Shown: positions 20,467 to 30,671 of the stretch, piece by piece
Layout: every line of letters starts with the position of its first letter
Numbering within the stretch: the first letter of the stretch is position 1
The notes under the pieces: model-generated
The model's input: the letters and a program-made list of their open reading frames with translations, nothing else
Database searches by the model: none
What the model was told of the DNA's origin: nothing
Assembly: GCA_025765615.1 (NCBI GenBank)
Contig: JAIVFJ010000355.1
Location: 1-59,431, forward strand
Reading direction: 5' to 3'
Length of the DNA stretch: 59,431 nt
Source: Zopfochytrium polystomum
Taxonomy: Eukaryota > Chytridiomycota > Chytridiomycetes > Chytridiales > Chytridiaceae
Program-made: the position numbers and the translations under genes

Positions 20467-23195
20467 CTAATCATTATGCTCCTTCTCCCCTCCTGAGCAG
20501 CAAAGCCATCCTTTTTTGTCCTTCGGTTTTTTCTTGGACGAACCTGTTCGCTCCATCCGCTCCATCTTCTCCTCCTTTTCCGTCCGCGCTCGCGAGTTCG
20601 CCGAGGCGCCGGCGGGCTCGTCCGACGGCCTCGCCGACTGTCTGCGCGACTCGGACTTGCGCGGCTCAGACTGTTGCTTCCGGGCCTCCGACTTGCGCCG
20701 CCGTCCGTCTCTGTCCCCCGACGCGGCCCCGTCGTCGCCGTCACGCGCCTTCCCGCTCGATCCGCCGCCACCGCCGTCGTTGTCATCCTCCGCTATCGCC
20801 GGCCGCGTCGCCATCGACGCTGCCACCGCCGCGTGCGCCGCCGCCGCCGCCGCCGCCGCCGCCTGCGCACCCGCCGTCGACCCCCTCCGCCCCGACGCGT
20901 GCGGAGGCAGAGGCGTGCTGGGCGTCGCGGACGCGTGTTTGTTGTTTGACAGCGACCGCCGGGGCTGGGTGTTTCCCGCGGTCAACCCGCCGCCCGTCGC
21001 CGCGGCCGCCGCTGCGGCCAGAGTGGCAGCGGTCGCGGCTGCCCCCGTGGCGCTGGCGTTGTCGGTGCGCGCGCCCTGCCCGCCGCCGATGGCGACCTGG
21101 CTCGACGAGACCTGGTTGCTGTGTACGGCCGCGACGCTCGGCCCGCTGGGACCCAGGGTCGTTCGCGGGAACTCGGTCGACTCGCCCTGATGGGATGAAG
21201 GCGCGGCGCCGAGGTGGCCCGGTTGCTGGGAGTTTGCCTGCTGGGACTGTTGCTGTTGTTGTTGCTGCTGCTGCTGTTGCCGCTGAGCGCGAGCCCGTTC
21301 ACGCTCCTCCCGCTCCTTCTCTTTTGCGCGTTCCTTTTCTTTTCTTTGCTGATCCAGGACGCCCATCCAATCGAACACACCGTCGTCGATTTCGCCGTTC
21401 CGTGCAAGAACTGTCGATGAGTAAAGGAGCGTCTGATTGTTAAGTACGAGGATGTGAAGGGACAAAAAAAAAAGGAAAAGCACAGCGGGAAAGCAGGAAA
21501 AAAAAGGGATGATGGCCTGCCTTTGTTCATTAACCCCCGCAAGTGATCGTAGTCTGGCTGTTCGTCGAATTTCAGGTCTCTCGCATACTTAAGGTAAACT
21601 GAGAACTCCTCTGGGTGACCGTCGCCCAACTCCTTGACGGGAACTGACTGTTTCTTTTCCCCAATCTTTTCGTACTTCTGCTTGTTGGTCGCAGCCTTGA
21701 GGCCCTGCCACGGCAAAGAGCCGCGCAGAAAGTACATGAAAACGTGTCCCAGAGCTTCCAAGTCGTCTCGCCGAGATTGCTCTGGACAACGCGTTGGGAA
21801 AAAGAGGAGCGATATGTCTAATTACCTCTGCCTAAGTGAGTATTTATGCTCATGTACCGCGCGGTTCCGCTGAGACTCTTTTTCTCTCTGTAGGGTATAT
21901 GCTGCTTCGTCTTCGGGTCCCGGTATTGTTTTGCCATTCCAAAGTCGACCATATAAACTTGTGAAGCGGGATGGGGATGCTGCAGAGAATGCGACACGAG
22001 AATCGGGACCGGATCTTTGAGAGTGAATGCCATATAGAAGTGAGTGTCTTGCGCCAAAGGGTTTCAAGCGAGGAGGAACGGTGGGTTGGTAGGAAGGGAA
22101 ATGGATTGGATGAGGGGGCATCGACAAGCAGAACATTACCGTGCCGTGAGATGCGACCAACGAGGAAGTTATCGGGCTTGATGTCGCGATAAATGAGGTT
22201 CCTTTCATGAAGCGTTTGTACTCTAGTGATCTGCGTGATTACCAAAGCGTCAACGTTGCTGGGCTTGGCTAAAGCAAACGCGTTGAAGCCAATCCAAAAA
22301 TCCAAGGACCCACCATTTGCTTTGCCACCATGCACACCGTCTTCACAGAGAACTTTCTCTGGCAGAGATCAAACATATCCTCCAAAGAGGGTCCCAACAG
22401 ATCTATGCAAAGGACATTATGCAGTCCCTCTTGTCCAAAGTAGTAAGCCGTGGGAACTCCCACTGTTTGGGTTGTTGTTTCCACCCAAAGTTTGCAAAAA
22501 GCGATTAGCGCTCAAGAGAATTTATGCCCCTCGAAAAAAGCAACATTTTCGATCTGTGTTACCGCAGTTTGCCAAAATCTTGTACGTTTTGTACTCATCG
22601 CGCAGTTGCGGCGCCTCCGATCTCCTCGGCTCAAACTTGATAGCAATCGGCTGATTCGTGAGGAGATTGACGCCTGTTTTCACCCGACGAGCGTAGCCGG
22701 GCAAGCACAAAACGTGGGGGGTGAGCGAAGTAAAAGAGGGCGTGAAGAGTCCGTCAAGTGTTGGTGAAAGAGAAAAGGGTGGAAGCGGCAGAAAAACCAG
22801 AACAATAAAATAAATAAGAAGAAACGATGCGCCCTGTTTCCCCTCTCACCTTCATAAATCACTCCAAAACTCCCCTCCCCAATCTTCCTCCCGACTTTAA
22901 AGTGCACCCCAACGACGCTTGGGTTGCCCGGCGCGCCGGACGAGCTCGATGTCTTGGAGTCCCTGTGCCCTCCTCCCCCGCCGCCGCCCCCTGCAGCCGC
23001 AACCGCCGCTGCCGCCGCCGCAGCGCTCCCGTTGGCCGCTCCTCCGTGCTGCTGCTGCTGCTGTTGCGGGCCCGCCGTACCTACCCCCGGCTGCAAGGAC
23101 CCCGCCGACGGACTCGCCACCTGCTTGCTCGAGTGGTGCCGCGATTGGGAGGGCGGCTGTTCCGGAGCGGGGTGCGGGGTTGCAGAGGACGCCAT
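20467..23195 (-). CDS. Casein kinase 1, Yck/gamma-like, with cysteine-bearing C-terminus
   Basis: Seven exons (23195-22850, 22673-22563, 22462-22314, 22230-22140, 21957-21826, 21781-21521, 21410-20467) give 677 aa. The N-terminal 95 residues are Q/A/G-rich. The kinase domain follows: [15 protein letters not shown] glycine loop, [19 protein letters not shown], catalytic [31 protein letters not shown], and [20 protein letters not shown], a hallmark of CK1. The tail carries a polyglutamine run and charged coiled segments and ends [10 protein letters not shown]. This cysteine pair may be palmitoylated, as in plasma-membrane Yck1/2 and CK1-gamma. Expected job: Ser/Thr kinase at the plasma membrane in nutrient signalling and endocytosis. 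The intron after exon 6 begins GC, not GT. The loop between exons 4 and 5 is slightly short, so a tiny exon may be missed there. Confidence 0.9.
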
Positions 23196-24232
23196 TCGGA
23201 GTGACCAACTGCCGGTTTTTTTTTTCTTCGGTGGGAGGAGATGGGGGGGTGTGTAGGGGTGGTTCTAGTGGATCCCAGGTTCGTCGTCGCTTAGGGGGGG
23301 CTGGGGCGGGGGAAGGTTGGCCGAGGTCGCAAACCGACCTCGCGGTTACTGTCGACCCTCCTTTCCTTCCCCCTTGCTTCCCCCTTCAAGGCCGCCGCCG
23401 CCCCTTCAGTGTTCTTTAAAGATCTACGAAAACGAGTCTCGTGGGCGAGTAAGGAGTTGCGCGCCCTATGCTTCAGACCTGGGTTTTTGCGGGTTATGAT
23501 AAGGTCAAAAAACGTAAGCGATCGCAGCGTGAATCGAAACACATGACGTGTGTCGGCAGTGGGGGAAAAGGGGAGGGGAGGGGAGGGGAGGGGGCGGGGA
23601 GAGCAAAGGGAGCAGCCGACGGGAGGCGGACTGAGAAAAGGAGTAGAGGAAGGCAAGTGCATCGTCGATGGTCCGGTGTTGTGCCCACGTGCTTGTGATG
23701 AAGGCGCCCGCGACGCGCTGCGAATTCCGAAAAGGAGGTGGCGTCACGGTGGGGGGTTAGGTGCAGTCGGACCTTCTCTGGTTCGACCCCGCGCACGCGC
23801 GTTTCTGAGTGTACGACTGACTGAGTGGCGGTGCGTGCGACGCGAGCGGCTGATATTGAGGGGAGGGCGGGTAGCGCGCCAGCCGGCGGAAGGAAGCTGA
23901 CTGCCAAGAATCAGAATCCAGGGGACGGCTGCTCAGTGGGGGTCGAAAGCGAGTGAAAATGAAAGGGGGGAGCTTTGAGGGAAAACGAAGAAGGAGTGGA
24001 GGGAAAAGCGGAGGCAGTTGTAGTCGGTCTGGTGCAAGCAAGAGGAAGGGCGTTAAGAGGTAGCCCTTTTGCTGTTAAGAGGTGGGAAGGGGAGGTGTCT
24101 TGCGTGGAGGAGAACACGAACCTTCCTTTCGTTCTTCTCCTGATTCCACCGTGTCCAGTCTGTCTGTCTGTCTGTTTCCGCCTGCTCTCTGTCGGGGTCC
24201 TAGTCTCTTCTGTGTCTTCACATTTTCGCGCA

Positions 24233-24267
<35 letters not shown>

Positions 24268-24660
24268 CTTCGTGACAGCATTTCCGCGGCTTTGTTCTTG
24301 GCGATTTAAAAAAAAAAAGATGCACGTCCCCGTCCGTCCCGTCCCTCGTCCCGTCCCCATCCCTTCCCTCCCGCACAGGGGAGCAGCCCATCGCCCGCCT
24401 CAGAGTACCACGACCCGCGCCCCGCGTGGCGCGCGTCCCACTCGTCCGGCCATTCATTCCTCAAAGAGAATCCTGTGTTTTCGACAAACAGAGCAACAGG
24501 GGGCGGAGATTGTCGTCAGTCGATCAACACTAACGCACACGAGCGACCACCCGAAAACAATCAGAACAGAAGAAGAAGAAGAAGGGAGGGGAGGAGAAAA
24601 TGTTGGGCCTACAAACTGCTTTTGCCACATACTTGACCGCCTTATCCAACCCACACAATC
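23196..24660. other. Intergenic, with a (CT)n microsatellite
   Basis: Lies upstream of casein kinase and downstream of the ketohexokinase-like gene. A (CT)n run covers about 24234-24264, followed by an A-run at 24308-24319. Long frames here are low-complexity shadows without domains. Confidence 0.5.
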
Positions 24661-27323
24661 TCACCTTTCGCTCAGCCCTTCGAATCCAACCTGCGCACAC
24701 TTGGCCGTCGCGAGGCGACTGCCCCACGTCACGGCTGTGCGCGCGTCACTTCCGCGCACTCCGAGCGCGTAGATGCAGCCTGCGACGAACGTGTCGCCCG
24801 CCCCGATCGTGTCGACGGGGAATATCGGAAGCGCGGGCGCGTGGATCGTCCGTGCCGACCGCTTGGGGTCGTTGATCAGCGCGAACGCGCCCACCTCGCC
24901 CCAGGTCAAAAACAGGATGGCTCTGGAGAAAGTTAAAGGAAGAAAATGGAATGTAAGGGGATGGTTAACAAGAGAAATGAGAGAAACAGGCTTTTCCAAG
25001 GACCAACAGACAGGACGAGAGAGCGAAAACACTGAATCTCAACCCACAACCCACAACCCACGCGCACAAGAAACGCACAAAGAAAAAAAAAAACTAAACG
25101 TTACCCTGGCTTGCACCGCCGCCGAATATTATCCAAAAACCCAGTGGGCGCGTCGGGGTACCCGTGGCCTTCCGCAAATATCCTCGAAAAGAACACCACG
25201 TCCGCTTTCGGGAGGAGCGCGTCGAGCCCGGGGCGGTTGCTCTTTTCAAACTCGATCGAAATGGTAAATGAGGGTCCTGGCCGGCTCGGCGACGACGACG
25301 ACGGCGACGGCGAGTCGGAGGACGGCGATGCGGCAGCGGTGGTGGTGGTGGTGGTGGTGGCCAACTGCGAGGACGAAGAGGCAGATAAGGACAATGACAA
25401 CGACGACGACGAAGAAGACGAGGAGGAAGAGGATCCTCCGCCGGCCGGGGGAGCCGGTTGTGTGCCACCGCCGCCGGTCGCAGTGCTCAACCGCAGCGCT
25501 GTGAGGCCTGGCATGAGCGGTACGCCGCTCGGTGACACTGCCGGAATACCTGGACCCGCTAACGCCACCGCTGCCGTCGCCGCCGCCGACGACGACGACG
25601 AAGAGGGAAGTGGCGAGGGTGCTGGCACAAACGGTGAGGCACCACCGGTTGGGGTCGGCGCGCCGGCAGCGTCCAGCGCGACGGTTCTGCCGCGCATGAG
25701 CCCATCGACGGGCAGCCACCACTGCGCGTCGCCTTCAGCGACGACGCCGCCTGCGGCTTTCCACTCCTGCTGCCACCTTGCGCGCAAGGCGATCAGAGTG
25801 TCCACCATCTTCTCGACCTCGGGAACGTTGCGTCCTTCGAAATGCATCCAGACGCTTTCTGCCGCGGACGGTCCGCCGCCGACTCCAGCCAACGCGTCCA
25901 AGCGAATCTGCTCCAGGGTGGGGAGAACTACGCTGGCGAATTCGTGGGCGGTGAGCTCGGGGAGGGTGCTGTGGTTGATGACGGTGCGAGAGCCGAGTGG
26001 GGCTGGAATGGTGGAGGCAAAGGGGAACTGAGTGGAAGACGCCAGCGGTGTCGATGCATTGTTCGGTGCATGCGATACGGCTGCAGCCGCAGGGTTTCGA
26101 GCCAAAGAATCTGGCCCACGAGAAAGCTCAACGTCCATCGCCGTGGGAGATTCGGCCCCAACTGCTCGTTCCGCCTGTCTCGAATTTTGCTCGATCAAGT
26201 GTGTCGCCCTCCTCGGGGTTGTTGGCGTTGGAGGGTATCTGATGGACGTCACAGGGGCGATAGATGGGGGAGGGGCCACTGCAATTATCCTAAAGATGTA
26301 AAAGGTGCCAAGCACATCATCGCCAAAAGTTTCGAGAGAGCAAAGCCGAGTGTAAGTGTCCGCTCCGACACGAAAACGACGACGTGTGAGCAAAAAGAAA
26401 ACTAAACAGTTTACGAACCACGCGGTCGGTTCCGAGTAGCCCGACCCGCGGAAGAGGCAGTGGCTCAGCGAAATGTCGGGCCGCGCGCGAAGGTCCTGCA
26501 GGACGGTGGAGGCGGCCAAAGTCACGCTGTCCTGCGGGTCCCCCGCAAAGACGCAGACCAGTTCGCAGTTGGGGCGCGGCTGCCGTCCTGGCCCGGCCGG
26601 TCGGAACTGCGACAGGACGGCAAGCGAGTTGCCGCCGTTCCCTCCTCGACGAAGTTCAACGCGCTGAGCCCTCACCTTGGAGTCCTCTTGGGGGTACCTG
26701 GTGGCAGGGTGTGGGGAAGAACGCGATTTCGTTCGTGTGGGGGGAAGTCCGGTCGGAGTGGGGCGGAAATTAGAGAGGCACAAATGGCTGTACCCACAAG
26801 AAACGACGAGGAGCCATACAACACGCTCTGCTTCGCCACAATGAACAATGAGCGAAAACGGTTCAAAGCAAGCGCTCACGGAAACGGAAGGAGGAGGAGG
26901 GCTGCTTACGCACGCATCAACGTGGAGGATAACATCCTGGTAGCACGCTCCGACGACAAAGACCCGCAGGTCTCCACCGGCGCCACGCGCGCCGCCGCCG
27001 CCGCCGCCGCCGCCACCTCCGCCGCCGGATGTTCCTGCTCCTGCAGCAGCGGCCGACGAGCGGGAGCGGGACGACGAGGTCGATCTGGCGGAAGAAGAGG
27101 AAGCGGCGGACGGGGTTAGGCTCATCGGCGGCGGAGGGGGCGGCGGCGGCTGTGCGGGGGAGAGCGGATGGTGTTGGATGCCCTCGCCATCGCCGCCAGC
27201 AACGACGACGTGGCCGCGTTGCTGCTGCTGCTGCTCCTGATGCTGCTGTTGCAGTAGCGAGTGTGACGGCGTCGAGGAGGCAGGAGGTGGCGGCCTAGGG
27301 TGGGTGGTCGACGACTCGGACAT
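24661..27323 (-). CDS. PfkB-family sugar kinase, ketohexokinase-like
   Basis: Four exons (27323-26914, 26697-26419, 26289-25105, 24922-24661) join in phase to 711 aa. The order of motifs follows ketohexokinase: FVVGACYQDVILHVDAYPQE, then RRGGNGGNSLAVLSQF (sugar-binding GGN loop), GSRTVINHSTLPELT, WMHFEGRNVPEVEKM, ISIEFEK, ADVVFFS, GAILFLTWGEVGA, and DTIGAGDTFVAGCIYAL, the ATP/catalytic-base motif with its aspartate. Ketohexokinases phosphorylate fructose at C1; the substrate here is inferred. The protein is over twice the usual ~300 aa. The extra length comes from an N-terminal Q/P/G/S-rich region (~110 residues) and two large low-complexity insertions, one before GSRTV and a Ser/Pro/Thr one before the ISIEFEK strand. 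The exon 2/3 junction is the least certain. Confidence 0.85.
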
Positions 27324-28274
27324 GCCCGTCTATCTTTGTGTGTGTGTGTGTGAAGAATGTTCAAAACAACCAAAAAAAAAAAGAAAAAGAAAAACACCCG
27401 AATGCCGCACTCCGCGTGGTGCATGTTCTGTAAACACACAGGCTGCACCACCCACCCCCTTATCACAGCGGACATAAAAGAATAGACTATCACGTGTAAT
27501 ATACATCACACACACACACACACACACACACCTCCCTCCGCCAAATCAAAACACATTATGCGTGCTTTCAGCCCTTAACTCCCTCAACCTCACCCTGCTC
27601 AGAGAGCAGCGCGATTCTGCTTATCTTTTTAGTTGGTGTTACACTCACTGCTGGGTCCAACGAAGCCGCATGTGGAGGGTGTCTGCCGGGTTCATTCCCA
27701 AAAACAGGTTCGACCCAAGACGGTTGTTGTGCAAGACTCTTGCACCAGTGACGCTGCAACCAAAAAGGCTGTGAACGATTTGGGATGGGCGAAAGGGGCC
27801 AGGCAACCAGGCAACGCAAACCAGATGGGCAAAAGCAGAAATCACATTTTTTCAACTGAAAAAGAAGCATTCGAAAATCAAAATACAACAGATTTGCAGG
27901 CCCCCGGGCCGGAGGGCTTTTTAGGGAAGGGAAAGTAAACGGAGAGAGAGAGGACCGAAAGGAAGAAAAAGGGAGACGATGCAAAAGAAGAGTGGATTTT
28001 GAGGACCGAGGCGAAAGGAATGGGGAAAAGGCACCGGTGGATTTTTTGTGGGGTGAAAGTGGAGGGGTGTGGATAAGAAAAGGAGACGACGATAGGCAAT
28101 TTACGACCACGGCACCTTCATAGATCATGACCATGCGCATTACAGTACCCAGAACCCGCAAGATACTCGAACAAAAAAAGGCATTCCCAGGACAACAAAA
28201 GAACCGCGGACGATAAAAAGGCGGAAGCTAGACGGAGGTGGAATGTCGAAAGACTACACCAACCGTTTGACGTC
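27324..28274. other. Intergenic, with CA/GT microsatellites
   Basis: A (GT)n run lies at about 27337-27352 and a (CA)n run at about 27507-27531, in the region upstream of the ketohexokinase-like gene. I see no supported coding region. Confidence 0.5.
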
Positions 28275-29444
28275 CTAGTACAACCCTTCCGCCTCTGCGA
28301 ACTCGTCGTCCTCGAGCAGGTCGTCGTCCTCAAAGTCGTCCTCCTCAAAGAGCGATTCGTCGCTCAGCTCCGCCATGTCAAACGCATCCTCGTCGTCCAA
28401 GAAGGAGTCGTCGGCGCCAAACGAGTCCTCCGCCTCCACGTGCGCCGCGCGAAGTTTGACGGCCTTCTTGTCGTCCTTCTTGGCGTCCTTTTTCGCGTCC
28501 TTTTTCTTGTCGTCCTTCTTCTTGTCGTCTTTCTTGTCGTCCTTCTTTGCGGATTTGTCCTTTGCCGCCTGAACTTTTGCCTTGAGCTTCTTCACCATGG
28601 CGCGCCGAGCGACGCACATTATGCACATGATCGACTTGGCCTTCTTCTCGTCGTCGCTGGTTTGTTTAGTTTTTAATGGATTCCAGAAGGGTAAAAAGAG
28701 AAGAGGCAAGGTCAGCACAAATGGTCGGCCTCAAAGGAAGTGCGGTGGGCGGGTTGAAACGGCGTTGTGAGGGGAGGGAATACAATTGAACGACGGGTGG
28801 CTGGTGGCTGCAGGTGTGGTGTGTGTCTCCGCTTCCTTGTCAGGAGCCTGCTGCAAGACCGACAGACAGAGAGGGCTGAGCACAGTGCCGTCTCTCATTC
28901 CCGGCCATGAAATGGTCACCGCAGCGATCGAAGCATCATGATTCCACCGACAAAGCGGGGGTAGGGGGGGGGGGCCGAGGGGGGGTTGGGGGGGGAGTCA
29001 AAGAGAGAGGTACGGGTGCTCGGGAGAAAGGGGGGTAGGTGGGGCGACGGCAGTGTCTGCAACGATCCCATCTTTGGCGCAGGCGACCAGGGCGACGAGA
29101 CACTGAACAGTAATTTCGCACACTACTCACGCAGGGCAGGCCTTCTTCGACTTGATCTTTGAGCAGGCGAGCGTGGCGTGCGAAAAGAGACCGGCGACGA
29201 CCAAGGCGGACCGGCCCTTCTTGGACTTTGCCTTCTTCATCAGCGCCTTGAGTGCGGCGCCGCCTGCTCCCTTGTCGTCGCCGGCTGCGGCGGCGGCCTT
29301 GGGGTCCTTGTCGTCTGCTTTCTTGTCCTTGCCGTCCGCGGCCTTCTTGTCCTTTTTGGCCGCGGCCTCGCCGACGGCGAAGCAGGCGAAGAGGACAAAG
29401 GCGAAGATGAGGGCCAGGACGATGCGGCGGGATATGCGGGCCAT
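28275..29444 (-). CDS. Predicted secreted or ER-lumen Lys/Asp-rich protein of unknown function
   Basis: Two exons (29444-29131 and 28656-28275; intron 474 bp) join in phase to 231 aa. Residues 1-29 are a clear signal peptide (two arginines, then VLALIFAFVLFACFAVGEA). A basic KKDKK/ADDKD repeat region follows. A small central segment holds four cysteines (LACSKIKSKKACPA, MCIMCVARR). Then come a strictly repetitive KKDDKKDDKK-type run and a very acidic C-terminus (DDSFLDDEDAFDM...EDDELLE-like). Exon 1 read alone would give a short protein ending ACPA. The phase-correct donor GTGAGT supports splicing. I do not recognise a family. Charge blocks and the signal peptide suggest a wall, secreted or ion-binding role, but that is a guess. 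Confidence 0.65.
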
Positions 29445-30090
29445 CGGTGCGTGAGGGTTTGTTTTGGCGAGGCGCAGCGGGGAAGCTGAAGCGGGAAGGA
29501 TGCGGCGACGGCGGCGGCGGCGTCGGCGGAGGGCGGGTTGGTTTTGTGATTGAGAAAATCCGACTTTTTGTTTGTCTGCGCCAATGAAAATCAATATTTT
29601 TGGATAAATAAGCAATCCTGCCCTGTCAACCCATTCGCTTTCTCTCTGTCTCTCTCTGTCTCTCTCTCTCTCTCTCACACTCTCCCTCTCTCTCCCTCTC
29701 TCTCTCTTACTCTCTCTCTCTCTCTCCCTGTTTCTCACCCCAGGTGCAGCGCCAAGTCTGTCTCTGTCGGCGTGCTCTATGGCGAAAGCAGTTGAGGGTG
29801 GGTGGGGGTGTCTGAAGCGCCAAGCGCCGCATATGCTTCTTAACAAAGGGAAAAATAAATATTTTTTTTTGGAAAAACCATCCCTCCAGGAGCCGGCTGC
29901 CTTTGGTCTTAGTGTCGGGGCGATTGTGTCTCTCTCTCTCTCTGTCCCTCTCTCTGTCCCTCTCTCTGTCGCACTCCCTCCCCGTTTATTTACACTTTCT
30001 AAAAGAGGACAAAAATGACCATCACCGTGTTTCCCCTGCCTCGTCCAAACTGCGCCAGCTCAGTCCGGCCCCTTGTTTGGTGCACACATA

Positions 30091-30135
<45 letters not shown>

Positions 30136-30671
30136 CTGGCCGCGCGCATGCATTTATAATGTATATTTATGCCTTGGCTTCACAAAATAACATAAGGAAA
30201 GGCATTTCTCTTCATTCACAAGCGTCGTGTTGGCGGTTGGTTACTTGCGCACAAAAGAGGACGGCAGAGGTGTTGCCCAGACGGACCGCAAACCACAAAA
30301 AAAAAAAAAAAAACAAAAAAAAATAGAAGGAGAGAAGGAGGGGGAGAAGGACGGACTCTGGAAACAAAGGACCGTACACAAACCAGCAGAAAGGCTTCGG
30401 AAGGTTTGTGTTGAGGAGTTGGGAGTGGGCAAGGATTGCTCACGAACGCGAGAGGCTCTCAAGCGAAAGGGGGATGGGGAAAGAAAAAAAAGGCTCTCAC
30501 AACACAAAGATAGGATGGGAAGGAATTGGGGAAGGCACTGGAGGATAACCGAAGGGAACGGAAAGGAAACAGAAAACAAAAAGGAAAAAAAGTACAGGAA
30601 ACGAAAGTGTGGGAACAGCGAACTCCGACATTTGAAAAACCCTACTCCAAGGACCTGGCCAGCCGGCCCAA
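29445..30671. repeat. Microsatellite-rich intergenic region
   Basis: CT-rich runs at about 29639-29730 and 29929-29980, a (CA)n run at about 30087-30131, and an A-run at 30296-30322. No gene is supported between the secreted-protein gene and the coiled-coil gene. Confidence 0.6.

Noticed and set aside
25111..26031. A 306-codon plus-strand frame antisense to the ketohexokinase-like gene
   Set aside because: Asp/Glu/Pro-rich mirror of the Ser/Pro tract on the true strand; sugar-kinase motifs are on the minus strand.
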